A DNA stretch of 64,000 nucleotides from Oncomelania hupensis (lineage: Eukaryota; Mollusca; Gastropoda; Littorinimorpha; Pomatiopsidae). The translations under genes were made by a program, and so were the position numbers. The DNA is taken from NCBI GenBank assembly GCA_036898135.1, contig CM072515.1, forward strand, positions 75,487,072 through 75,551,071. Reading direction: 5' to 3'. The notes below the pieces were generated by a model. It was given only the letters and a program-made list of their open reading frames with translations. It did not search any database and was not told the DNA's origin. Positions 43,967-54,554 of the stretch are shown here, one piece after another; within the stretch, counting starts at the first letter, position 1; every line of letters starts with the position of its first letter.

Positions 43967-46395
43967 CAGTACTCCTCGCTTAAGGTGACCCCCCACGGGA
44001 CCAAATTTTTGTTTGATCTTATCCGAGGGGCACCATAAACAGTCCTCTGATAAGATCAACTACCAGTAAAAAACTTGATGTTATACGAGGTGCTAAATTT
44101 TTTTGTCGTGTGACTGTGTGTGTGTGTGTGCGTGTATGTGTGTACATGTGTGCACGTTGGTGCGCGCGTATGCATGTATGCATTACTGTATATCTATTTT
44201 TTGTGCGTGTGTATGATGCATAAGCACACACTCAAACACTCAAACGAACGGATGCAAGCATGCATATACATACACACTCTCACACATGTCACGTGGGTTT
44301 TATGGGTTGCTGGGCTCTGCACAATGGAATGATGTAAACCTCACGCTTTATCCTATGGGGACCGCTAGTGAGTCACCCTGTGGATTACTTTAATAAATTT
44401 ATTTATTTAGCTTGGTCTGTGTTAAGGCTGGGTTACAGAGATAGATAGAAAATTGGTAAAAGATTACTGTCACACTTGCTTTCACACGGCTATGAATCAT
44501 ATGTAGTCCAGCCACTTGATAACAGTTAAACATCACACATTTATTTCTTCTACTCTATACAAGATTTTCTAAGTACTAATCTACCTTAAACGTTAAATAG
44601 TCACTGTGAATAATTCGATCACTGATAGTCTATGCAGCTAATTGTTCATCCTCGGGCACTGGAGGTTATAGTTCATGAGAAGTGGACTACTGTGGTCCTG
44701 TAGCTCTCAGTTTTTGTGCACACACGGTTATGGACTTAACTGTGAGTCAGACGTGCTGTGCTGTGGTCGGTTTCCTGACAACTGTGTTGTCTTCTTCTGG
44801 TTTCTTCCCTGTGGGTAGACTGTTGGGCTTTCCTCGCACGATGCTGGGGATACCGCTGCAGCCAACGTATGCGTTGACGTGGTTTCGTCTGATGCTGTGT
44901 TGGGCGCACTACAGAACGCCTGATCGTCTGTAACATATGAGACGAAATTCTGCACAACCTTGAATGATAGGTGTGTGCAGAGCGTCTCAATGAAGGTCGT
45001 AATAGCCCTCAGTGATTAGCTCCACATCTACATATAAAAGCGACAACATTCTGCTAAGTCCGTGGTCCACTGGAATCTCCACTCTAATTTCCTATACATC
45101 CATAAATATAAAACCTGGCTACTTATACACATCAAGAATTAATAATATTATACACATTCATTTGTACAGCCACTGGTCTGTAAGCATACATATAAGTTAA
45201 ACAACAGTGGGTCCGTACATAATTCAAGATGGCGTCGGCCGGTCGTCTTTTTGCCTCGTGGTCAGCTACGCCACGTGTCCAGGCCAAGTCGGGCTAACAA
45301 TTCAATTCTATGCATAGCCAATTCCACAAACATAATCCAAAAATCATATAATACATCACGATGAAACAGAAGTATGTTCATTTACCTTCGTGACAATATC
45401 AGGCCAGTGGCTACTTGAGTGAATTCGCATTTTCACAAGTACTGCGTCCTAGTCTTTTCTGGAGAGATCTACTACTAGCTGAGTAGCGGTGTAGCTGTTA
45501 ACTCTTCCTCGGTTGAAACACGACTGCCGTTCTGTGTCTCTATTCGACTTAGTCAAACCTGGTTGAGTCTATTCTAGCTGTGATCTCACTGGCGGATAAT
45601 AGACTCGCCTACCGTAATTACGATGATGTCATTGCCTTCACTCTTACCGTCCACTACCACTGTGTGTAGGCGGCAGTATGCTATTGCTACGCTTGATTAC
45701 TTCCATCGTCTGCTGCTGGCTAACATTAACATTCTAAGATTACATAGACTAACCAAGCTAAATATTAAAATAAGCAGAGTAAAACTAGTCCTCTCACGAC
45801 AACAAACACACAAACTAATTGACGCGCACGCACGCAAATGAGAATAAAAAATAAAAAGTATGCACCAAGACAGTTACTGGGTGTATTTGCAGAAAACCTT
45901 ACACAAGGTTAACGAATTGTTCATTTTGTCTACGCCACGGCACATGCTTTATCGCTAGTGAATGAAGTCAATTCAGGGTAAGGTCCACTGTGGCAATACG
46001 TCCCGCTAGGAGGGGACACGGCAGATCACAGTTACACCTGTCTACACCGCCCATGGGTCGCACTTTGTCAAAGTGGTTCCCGTGTGTATTGCAGAGTGTC
46101 GCATAACGCGGATGCTGGCTGGACGTGACAGGTGTTCTGGGATGGAATTCCATCAAAACAGGAAGTGACCTCATAAATGACGTCATCTGTGACATCAATT
46201 TCTCTTAAGCAGTAGTCTCCTCCATTTGGGAACCAAAACGGGGTTGACGTTAACCGAGGGTTTCCCTTATGCGAGGTGACGCTAAGCGAGGAATTCTAAA
46301 TGGTACAAAGAAGGTGTTTGGCCGGGACCAACAACCTGATTGGTCTTATCCGCCTTGTGACCTTAAACGGTAGTGACGTTAAAAGAGGAGTACTG
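43967..46395. mobile_element. Tigger/pogo-type non-autonomous DNA transposon
   Basis: The ends are inverted: cagtactcctcgcttaa at the left and cagtactcctcttttaac when the right end is reversed. They are flanked by TA at 43965-43966 and 46396-46397, the target used by Tc1/mariner-group elements. CCTCGCTTA-type ends are typical of Tigger. Subterminal regions repeat the cctcgc and gtcac words. The 2.4-kb interior has no transposase that I can recognise; it includes a (gt)n run at about 44110-44160. The left end lies 15 bp after the LTR of the retrotransposon. Confidence 0.78.
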
Positions 46396-46397
46396 TA

Positions 46398-47266
46398 TAC
46401 CGTATCATAGGCCTACTCCTAAATCACACAGAAATAAAGAAAGTTATTTTGTAGCAGAATTACGACGGTTCCACTTCATCGTTTGCTCGAATAGTATCCA
46501 CTGTAACATTTCTGCATGTTTAGGAAAATAAAGTCAAAATAAAGTCAGAATGAAGAAATTTTCCTCACCTTAGGCTTGGAGTTCATTTCTAAAGTGGGTT
46601 GCTAAATCTCAGCAGACACAGCAAGGGAGAAAACAAGGATAACTTCTGCTACGAATTTGTATTTTAAATGAAAACTATTTTTCGGCACATTCTTCAATAA
46701 AAAGTTTCAGGGAGTATGATAATAGATAGTTTTAGAAAAATTAATAATAAAAGTTCATGTAAAAATAAGCTCTGGCCAGTCCAGGGCTTACACAATGATA
46801 ATTTTTGGGCCCGGTCAAGCGTTTACCGGCCCTCGAGTGCTCTGACTTGGCGTTGTCAAAGTGTGTAGAGAGAGAGAGAGACGATCGGACTTGATTATCA
46901 GTATTAGAATATCCGTATGAAAGAATTACAGTGAAAGTGTGATATAAATATTGTTATTTCTTTATATAAAGTTGAGAACGTGGAACGTATATTTTGTGTT
47001 GGTGTTTGCCTGTGTTGAGAAGAGTCCGTACGTCTGTGGTAGTTAACAGAGAGACTTGCACACACGCTTATTTCGATCTAGGAGTCAATTTTATTTCGCA
47101 TGCACTCAAATATTGTAAACAGGCACCCACATTAAAATATCTATCCGTTACATCTGGTATCAACATGTGTTGCTTCAAAACGTCAGCCACAGAGAACGAC
47201 TTAATACAAAATCACAAACATGATTTTTCTCTTCTGAACAAGCTAAAAGAAAAGATTTTTTTTTAA
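46398..47266. other. Unassigned stretch before the zinc-finger exon
   Basis: AT-rich, with a short (ga)n run near 46868-46882. On the minus strand this is downstream of the zinc-finger gene and may hold its 3' untranslated region. No clear polyadenylation signal could be assigned. Confidence 0.35.
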
Positions 47267-47437
47267 CGTCAAACACATGAATTTTTGTGTCCAGAATGTG
47301 TTAACTTGTGTTTCTTTAAATTGCTAACCAAAGTGAAAGCTTTATTACAAGTCTCACACACATGATTCTTCTCTCCTGTATGTATAAGCTTATGTACCAT
47401 CAAACAGCCAGCTCTAGTGAAAGCTTTATTACAAACA
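47267..47437 (-). pseudogene. Two terminal C2H2 fingers in another frame
   Basis: Shifted by one base after HSGHNV, two more fingers (TRAGCLMVH and TLVSNLKKH) are readable, ending in a HSGHKN-like tail and a TGA. The SGH tail occurs after both finger 37 and finger 39, so the array end seems to have been duplicated. These fingers are probably not translated from the main frame. Confidence 0.7.
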
Positions 47438-48943
47438 TCACACATTGTGTCCAGAATGTTTAAGCTTATGTACCTTCAAAAGGCCAGCCTGAGTGAAAGC
47501 TTTATTACAAACATCACACACATGATTCTTCTCTCCTGCATGTATAAGCTTATGTTCCTTCAAACTGCCAGGCTGAGTGAAAGCTTTATTACAAACATCA
47601 CACACATGATTTTTCTCTCCTGTATGTATAAGCTTATGTTTCTTCAATTGGCCAGCCTGAGTGAAAGCTTTATTACAAACATCACACACATGATTCTTAT
47701 CTCCTGTATGTATAAGCTTATGGACCTTCAAATGGCCAGCCAGAGTGAAAGCTTTATTACAAACATCACACACATGATTCTTCTCTCCTTTATGTATAAG
47801 CTTATGGACCTTCAAATGGCTAGCCCGAGTGAAAGCTTTATTACAAACATCACACACATGATTCTTCTCTCCTGCATGTATAAGCTTATGTTCCTTCAAA
47901 CTGCCAGCCTGAGTGAAAGCTTTATTACAAACATCACACACATGATTCTTCTCTCCTTTATGTATAAGCTTATGTCTATTCAAAGGGCCAGCCTCAGAGA
48001 AAGCTTTCTTACAAACATCACACACATGATTCTTCTCTCCTGTATGTATAAGCTTATGGACCTTCAAATGGCCAGCCAGAGTGAAAGCTTTATTACAAAC
48101 ATCACACACATGATTCTTCTCTCCTTTATGTATAAGCTTATGGACCTTCAAATGGCTAGCCCGAGTGAAAGCTTTATTACAAACATCACACACATGATTC
48201 TTCTCTCCTGCATGTATAAGCTTATGTTCCTTCAAACTGCCAGCCTGAGTGAAAGCTTTATTACAAACATCACACACATGATTCTTCTCTCCTTTATGTA
48301 TAAGCTTATGTCTATTCAAAGGGCCAGCCTCAGAGAAAGCTTTCTTACAAACATCACACACATGATTCTTCTCTCCTGTATGTATAAGCTTATGGACCTT
48401 CAAATGGCCAGCCAGAGTGAAAGCTTTATTACAAACATCACACACATGATTCTTCTCTCCTTTATGTATAAGCTTATGTACCTTCAAATGGCTAGCCTGA
48501 GTGAAAGCTTTATTACAAACATCACACACATGATTCTTCTCTCCTGTATGTATAAGCTTATGTCTATTCAAAGGGCCAGCCTCAGAGAAAGCTTTCTTAC
48601 AAACATCACACACATGATTCTTCTCTCCTGTATGTATAAGCTTATGGACCTTCAAATGGCCAGCCAGAGTGAAAGCTTTATTACAAACATCACACACATG
48701 ATTCTTCTCTCCTTTATGTATAAGCTTATGTTCCTTCAAATGGCTAGCCTGAGTGAAAGCTTTATTACAAACATCACACACATGATTCTTCTCTCCTGCA
48801 TGTATAAGCTTATGTTCCTTCAAACTGCCAGCCTGAGTGAAAGCTTTATTACAAACATCACACACATGATTCTTCTCTCCTGTATGTATAAGCTTATGTC
48901 TATTCAAAGGGCCAGCCTCAGAGAAAGCTTTCTTACAAACATC
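47438..48943 (-). pseudogene. C2H2 zinc-finger array, continuation after an in-frame stop (fingers 20-37)
   Basis: The frame is the same as that of the upstream block, and without the TGA the exon would read through. It holds the rest of finger 20 and 17 complete fingers. A four-finger block (SEAGPLNRH, TQAGSLKEH, TRASHLKVH or TQASHLKEH, TLAGHLKVH) recurs, most cleanly as fingers 20-23, 27-30 and 31-34, a 336-bp higher-order unit. The frame ends with HSGHNV and a stop at 47438-47440. If the TGA is real in the genome, this block is untranslated unless it is read through or spliced around. If it is a sequencing error, the exon encodes at least 37 fingers. Confidence 0.75.
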
Positions 48944-50713
48944 TCACACATGATTCTTCTCTCCTGTATGTATAAGCTTATGGACCTTCAAATGGCCAGC
49001 CAGAGTGAAAGCTTTATTACAAACATCACACACATGATTCTTCTCTCCTTTATGTATAAGCTTATGTACCTTCAAATGGCTAGCCTGAGTGAAAGCTTTA
49101 TTACAAACATCACACACATGATTCTTCTCTCCTTTATGTATAAGCTTATGTACCTTCAAATGGCTAGCCTGAGTGAAAGCTTTATTACAAACATCACACA
49201 CATTCTTCTCTCCTGTATGTATAAGCTTATGTCTATTCAAAGGGCCAGCCTCAGAGAAAGCTTTCTTACAAACATCACACACATGATTCTTCTCTCCTGT
49301 ATGTATAAGCTTATGGACCTTCAAATGGCCAGCCAGAGTGAAAGCTTTATTACAAACATCACACACATGATTCTTCTCTCCTTTATGTATAAGCTTATGT
49401 TCCTTCAAATAGCTAGCCTGAGTGAAAGCTTTATTACAAACATCACACACATGATTCTTCTCTCCTGCATGTATAAGCTTATGTTTCTTCAAATGGCCAG
49501 CATGAGTGAAAGCTTTATTACAAACATCACACACATGATTCTTCTCTCCTGTATGTATAAGCTTATGTCTATTCAAATGGCCAGCCAGAGTGAAAGCTTT
49601 ATTACAAACATCACACACATGATTCTTCTCTCCTTTATGTATAAGCTTATGTACCTTCAAATGGCTAGCCTGAGTGAAAGCTTTATTACAAACATCACAC
49701 ACATGATTCTTCTCTCCTGCATGTATAAGCTTATGTTCCTTCAAACTGACAGCCTGAGTGAAAGCTTTATTACAAACATCACAAACATGATTCTTCTCTC
49801 CTGCATGTATAAGCTTATGTACCTTCAAACTGCCAGCTCGAGTGAAAGCTTTATTACAAACATCACACACATGATTCTTCTCTCCTCTATGTATAAGCTT
49901 ATGTTTCTTCAAATTGCCAGCCTGAGTGAAAGCTTTATTACAAACATTGCAAACATGATTCTTCTCTCCTGCATGTATAAGCTTATGTTCCTTCAAATTG
50001 CCAGCCTGAGTGAAAGCTTTATTACAAACATCACACACATGATTCTTCTCTCCTGTATGTAGAAGCTTATGTCTATTCAAATCGCCAGCATGAGTGAAAG
50101 CTTTATTACAAACATCACACACATGATTCTTCTCTCCTGTATGTATAAGCTTATGTTTCATCAAATCGCCAGCCTGAGTGAAAGCTTTATTACAAACATC
50201 ACACACATGATTCTTCTTTCCTGTATGTATAAGCTTATGTTTATTCAAACAGTCAGCCCGAGTGAAAGCTTTATTACAAACATCACACACATGATTCTTC
50301 TCTCCTGTATGTATAAGCTTATGTATCTTCAAACTGCCAGCCTCAGTGAAAGCTTTATTACAAACATCACAAACGTGATTCTTCTCTCCTGAATGTATAA
50401 GCTTATGTTTCTTCAAATCACCAGCACGAGTGAAAGCTTTATTACAAACATCACACACTTGATTTTTCTCTCCTGTATGTATAAGCTTATGTCTATTCAA
50501 ATGGCCAGCAAGAGTGAAAGCTTTATTACAAACATCACACACAAGTTTCTTTTGCTCTCCGGTCTTCTGTTGCTCCTTTGTCTCTCTTCTACACTCATGA
50601 TCTGTGAGACTGACTTCACTGTGGGGATTGCCTGAGGCAGAAGAGAACTTGACCAACAATGACTGTGGTGTTGAGTTGACAGTAAGCAGTTGTGTAGCAT
50701 ATGCATTTGGAAT
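48944..50713 (-). CDS. C2H2 zinc-finger gene, 5' part of the array exon (fingers 1-19)
   Basis: The exon begins after a splice-acceptor-like tttctttttcag; on the minus strand its first base is at 50713. About 45 residues without a recognised domain (no KRAB, BTB or SCAN visible) are followed by 19 C2H2 fingers of the form CX2CX12HX3H, each 28 residues, joined by TGEKNH-type linkers. Fingers differ mainly at the helix contact positions (for example TLAGHLNRH, TRAGDLKKH, TEAGSLKIH). One linker has lost its His (GEKNVCDVC). The frame ends at a TGA (complement at 48944-48946) exactly where the first Cys of finger 20 belongs; one base separates TGA from the TGT used elsewhere. Such proteins usually bind DNA in the nucleus. 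Upstream exons were not found. The open frame continues into the intron microsatellite, which is not part of the exon. Confidence 0.82.
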   Translation of the reverse strand: MPNAYATQLLTVNSTPQSLLVKFSSASGNPHSEVSLTDHECRRETKEQQKTGEQKKLVCDVCNKAFTLAGHLNRHKLIHTGEKNQVCDVCNKAFTRAGDLKKHKLIHSGEKNHVCDVCNKAFTEAGSLKIHKLIHTGEKNHVCDVCNKAFTRADCLNKHKLIHTGKKNHVCDVCNKAFTQAGDLMKHKLIHTGEKNHVCDVCNKAFTHAGDLNRHKLLHTGEKNHVCDVCNKAFTQAGNLKEHKLIHAGEKNHVCNVCNKAFTQAGNLKKHKLIHRGEKNHVCDVCNKAFTRAGSLKVHKLIHAGEKNHVCDVCNKAFTQAVSLKEHKLIHAGEKNHVCDVCNKAFTQASHLKVHKLIHKGEKNHVCDVCNKAFTLAGHLNRHKLIHTGEKNHVCDVCNKAFTHAGHLKKHKLIHAGEKNHVCDVCNKAFTQASYLKEHKLIHKGEKNHVCDVCNKAFTLAGHLKVHKLIHTGEKNHVCDVCKKAFSEAGPLNRHKLIHTGEKNVCDVCNKAFTQASHLKVHKLIHKGEKNHVCDVCNKAFTQASHLKVHKLIHKGEKNHVCDVCNKAFTLAGHLKVHKLIHTGEKNHV

Positions 50714-50746
50714 CTGAAAAAGAAAACCAAGATTTACCAAAAATAT

Positions 50747-50747
50747 T

Positions 50748-50808
<61 letters not shown>
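50747..50808. repeat. (ATC)n microsatellite in the intron
   Basis: About 20 units of a trinucleotide lie just upstream, on the minus strand, of the zinc-finger splice acceptor. They make an apparent run of Met codons in the open frame, which is an artefact. Confidence 0.95.
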
Positions 50809-50810
<2 letters not shown>

Positions 50811-50868
50811 GTGGTCCTAATTCGGCTCTTTGCAATCTCCTGGATCCTATAAACAATGACTAACTAAT
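50811..50868 (+). mobile_element. RepB retroposon, short copy in the opposite orientation
   Basis: This copy reads on the plus strand from gtggtcctaattcggctctt to a (actaa)-type tail. It is the only RepA/RepB copy with its sense strand on plus. Confidence 0.78.
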
Positions 50869-51093
50869 ATTTAGAATTTTTGTATTAATATAATTGATTA
50901 TTATTATTATACCATTATCACAACAACAATGTGTTGAGTTTCTTGATAATAGTTAAAATAAACCTACTTCAATCCTGACAATTATGAGGATATATTAATT
51001 TGCAATAACAACCAGAGTGTCGCGAACCTCTATTAATTTTGCATTTCGGGTGCCTATGATGTGGATTAATTACTTTATAGCTAATCACTCGAT

Positions 51094-51219
51094 AGTATGG
51101 CCACGTCACCAGATCATCAGGTCTTGCAAAGACCATCCTGCAAGGCACAGTGCAAGGAGGTAGAAGAAGAGGGAGACCGAAAAAGAGGTGGGAGGACAAC
51201 ATTCGAGAATGGACTGGTT
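51094..51219 (+). mobile_element. RTE-like LINE 3' part, segment 1 of 3
   Basis: The segment encodes the YGHVTRSSGLAKTILQG-type C-terminus in the same order as the intact LINE and breaks at ggactggtt, where RepB is inserted. Confidence 0.9.
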
Positions 51220-51827
51220 AGTTAGTTATTCATTGCTTACAGGGTCCAGCGGACTGCAAAGAGCCGAATCAGGACCACAAAATCAAGATCACTACTTCAC
51301 GGAAAGAGGACTCACCCCTCATCCGCATAAAAGATCTGCCAAAACAACCCTAGTGGCAACACTAAAGGCACTCCACCAGCCGGTCACTTTACAATAAAGA
51401 CATCCCACGCAGGGACGCTGAGGCTACAATATACTCTAATTTATCGAACCCCCGTTTACAAAAACAAAATAGAACACAAACATCATTATAAAATATCAAC
51501 ACAACACATCTATATAAAATGCATACATTGCTAAATAATAACATCATAGGAAGCCCTAGTGACCACCTGGCAGAAAGCGTCCAATATTCCCTAGGTGATC
51601 CAACAGACCTCACACAGAAATAAGGAGTTTTTGTCCCGGAAGAGTTTTCAAGAAAAAAGGTAGAAGACTGGTCTAGCAAAGAATAAGATAGTATAGCAGA
51701 TTGATAGAACAGAGCAGGAATGAGAAAGAACAAATGAGAAAGACAGTGACAGTGGGAATTTAAAGCACTAAATTTCCAGAAAGTGGGGATACTATTTATA
51801 CTAAAACCCCCGGCACCCCAATGGAGG
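51220..51827 (-). mobile_element. RepB retroposon, long copy inside the RTE-like fragment
   Basis: This 608-bp copy is similar to RepA throughout but differs in its 3' core (gactgcaaagagccg) and tail (ttag units). It lacks the first ~90-190 bp of the RepA 5' end. The 13-bp flanks gaatggactggtt (51207-51219) and gaatggaatggtt (51828-51840) differ at one base. Confidence 0.92.
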
Positions 51828-51840
51828 GAATGGAATGGTT

Positions 51841-51885
51841 TGACACTGAGCGAAACAATCAAGGTTGCTGAGGACAGGCAAAGAT
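51841..51885 (+). mobile_element. RTE-like LINE 3' part, segment 2 of 3
   Basis: The segment continues the LINE exactly after segment 1 (tgacactgagcgaa) and breaks at aaagat, which recurs at 52805-52810. Confidence 0.85.
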
Positions 51886-52385
51886 AAGATAAGACAACTT
51901 TATTATCTTTTACAAGACATTACATTGTGGTGTACAATTACAATCAATAAGGAATAAATATCACAATAATAATAACAATCATAATGACAATGAGGAGAAA
52001 ACTGCACAGTCACACATGAATATAATTACACTTATGCATGCTAACATTAAACGACAGCAAATGTTAAATTAAATTATTTGGGGCAAACACACACTCACAC
52101 ACATACGCCCCCCCCCACCTCCCCACCACACACACACATGTCATTTATTAAGTAATGAGACAGCCTTTGGGATAAAACTGTTTTTTGTTCTGAGAGTTCT
52201 GACCCTTGGTGTTTGGTAGCGCCTTCCAAAAGGCAAGAGCTGGAAGTGGTGCGCAAGCACATGAGTGCTATCTAGCACAATGCAACTGGCTTTCCGCACC
52301 ACACGCCTTTCATACAACACCTGCAGACTCTCTTGTTTCACTCCCACAAGCTTTTCACAGACAGAAAAGAGGGAAAGATAAGGAA
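51886..52385 (-). mobile_element. Rex1-like LINE 3' end fragment
   Basis: On the minus strand the fragment encodes FQLLPFGRRYQTPRVR and NSFIPKAVSLLN, the conserved C-terminus of the LINE at 26549, and ends in a (ttatc)n tail at 51886-51900. Upstream coding sequence is absent. Confidence 0.75.
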
Positions 52386-52804
52386 TAAATAAGGAATGGT
52401 AGTGCTTCGGCTTGCGGATCTGAAGGTCCCGGGTTCGAGCCCTGGCCGGGCCATTGTGTTGTGTCCCTGGGAAAGACACTTTACTCCTGTTTTCCTACTC
52501 CTTCGGATGAGAGTATAAACCGAGGTCTAGTCTGTGTCGCGTACATTCCATCATAACGGACTTTAAAGATCCTGACGCTCATGTCCTAGACGGGTGAGTG
52601 CCGGTGACAAGAACACACCCAGCATGCACCTAGGTCCTTTCCCTCCATCCCTGGCTGCCCAGAATTGTGCTCAGTTGTCCGGGCGTCAAACCATGTGCCC
52701 AAAAGATGCGGGTGGGCGTCTCGAGTTAGATCCTGTATCGGCCAACGCCTTGAGCAGCTCTTGAGCTGGAAAAGCGCTATATAAGAACAATTAAATAAAT
52801 AAAT
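52386..52804 (+). mobile_element. tRNA-derived SINE with an L2-type 3' tail
   Basis: The head carries a T-arm and B-box sequence (gggttcgagccc) and a tRNA-like ggccgggcca end. The 3' end reads gaaaagcgctatataag before an (aaat)n tail. That terminus is the one used by L2-type LINEs, including the one at 10624 in this window, so a LINE of that group probably mobilised it. The total is about 420 bp. Confidence 0.8.
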
Positions 52805-52810
52805 AAAGAT

Positions 52811-52935
52811 GGAGTATGCTGGTTAAACGATCATCTGTGGTGCCCCTATGACCTCTGAGTTACGGAATAGGATAGGATAGGATAGGATAGGATAGGATAG
52901 GATAGGACAGGATAGGATAGGATAGGATAGTCACT
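52811..52935 (+). mobile_element. RTE-like LINE 3' part, segment 3 of 3, with expanded tail
   Basis: The terminus gatcatctgtggtgccccta is followed by about 14 ggata units, much longer than the tail of the intact LINE, so the tail has expanded as a microsatellite. Confidence 0.9.
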
Positions 52936-54230
52936 CTTCTGTTGCAAATAACAGTTTTCGTTAGTTTTCGGCTTGCACGTGTAGTTGGTTGGCGTTATGT
53001 ATGAATCTGATTAGATGTTCTCATACGGTTCAAAAACCCATAATTTTATTGGCAGTTAGACTTTAGATGTTTTGTTTTGAGATCTCAACAAGTAACATCG
53101 TATTGATGTTCATTGGTGTGGCTACCAAAATTGGTACCCAGAATGGGATCAACAAGTTGTGTATACGTTACATGTATGTCTAGAAATAGCTGGAATAACC
53201 AGTCACCAGGGAAGGTTCTTATTCCTTGTGAGTATCGAATATGTTTGTCTCGGTGTGTACATTATGGAGTGAGAGAGAGAGAGAGAGAAAGAGTGAGAGA
53301 GGGAGAGAGAGAGAGAGAGAGAAAGAGGAGGGGTGAGGTAGAGTGTGGTGGAATTAATGGTAGTTGTTGCATTCATCGAAATTGCTTTAATCATCTAGTT
53401 CATTATTTTATGGTTCGCATTTCAAACCTAAATTTAACGTGATTATGAAAAAAGAAACCATGTGAATAACTCGTTGACACTACATCTAATAGTGGCCATG
53501 TAGGCATGTGTCTGTGTTTCTGTCCAGGGACAAGGCGCTGATGGACACAAGAGTGTTGCGGATGTCTGGGTGGAGAGTTTCTTCGTGTCCCTATTCCCAG
53601 TCCACCCTATGTACTGAGTACCCAACCTTTAATGGACTGATGATCCTTTCCGCATTTTCCCCAAAATATCCTCACGAATAGTTGCCCACGAGCCATTGGG
53701 CTTAGGGGTCGGTCATGTTTGAGTGACGTTGAGAGCTCTGCGATCGCATCATATTCGTTGACATCTCATGCAATTTTAACGAGAGTGAGTCTGCAACGTC
53801 TTCTTTCAGCTACGCATTGTAAGTACTCTACTGGTGATCCACAAAGGCTAACAGGGTGGAGAAGAAGAAAGGATTGTCATCCCTTTTCGCTTAAATCGCC
53901 GCTTCATGTTAATCATCATTGCAGTCTTCATCGTGGTTCATCGGTCGTCTAGGTCGACATTACTGTCAGAAATAATTGGAAGCCAACGACGCTGTAGTTA
54001 CTTTGAGAGAGCGGAGTTCCAACCCTTTGTAGTGGCGTCAAGGAAGGCTAATCTCATCATCATCATCATAGTAGGCATCTTCTTTATCATCACCATCACA
54101 CACATCATCGCCTTCATCATCATCATCGTCAAGGTCAGCGATTACATCACCATCTCCATTTTGACTTTGTATGTTAATCAATATCAATATTGTGTTTGCG
54201 TCAAATTTCTCAAAATTCCTTATGTTCTAT
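52936..54230. other. Unassigned stretch with a (GA)n tract
   Basis: A (ga)n tract lies at about 53270-53330 and cat-rich runs at about 54055-54130. The word cagggtggagaa, identical to the D1 end, occurs at 53852-53863 without a partner. No gene is supported. Confidence 0.35.
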
Positions 54231-54376
54231 GTGTACCACATGTTTGAGTGATAGAAGTGTTTGTTGTGTGTGCCACATGTTCATGTAGGAGTGATAGACG
54301 TGTTTGTTGTGTGTGCCACACGTTTGAGTAATAGTGTTTGTTGTGTGTGACACATGTACATGTAGGAGTGATAGAT
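54231..54376. repeat. Short tandem repeat of ~50-55 bp units
   Basis: Three to four imperfect units contain gtttgttgtgtgtg and a cacatgt word followed by gagtgatag. A (gata)n run follows to about 54391. Confidence 0.8.
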
Positions 54377-54391
54377 AGATAGAGAGATAGA

Positions 54392-54443
54392 TAGTCAGTG
54401 CTTATAGGGTCCAGCGGACTGCCAAGAGCCGAATCAGGACCAC
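54392..54443 (-). mobile_element. RepB retroposon, short copy
   Basis: The copy keeps gggtccagcggactgccaag and the gaatcaggaccaca word and is cut off next to the Nimb-like LINE. No target duplication was fixed. Confidence 0.75.
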
Positions 54444-54554
54444 ATAAAATTAGGTAAAATCAGACTAAACTGTTAACATTTAAATATGATAAAAGATGTA
54501 AATAAAATCAGTCTAATTAAACTCAACCAAGAATACCAAATAAGAGGATATGAC

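Noticed and set aside
47417..50062. An 881-codon plus-strand frame across the zinc-finger exon
   Set aside because: It is the reverse-strand shadow of the 84-bp finger repeat (a multiple of three), and its translation is only a 28-residue hydrophobic repeat.
50747..50809. A protein start with a run of about 20 Met residues
   Set aside because: The run is an intronic trinucleotide microsatellite; a splice acceptor lies between it and the zinc-finger coding sequence.
53852..53863. A third D1 transposon end (cagggtggagaa)
   Set aside because: No inverted partner or D1 interior is found nearby; a 12-base match may be chance.
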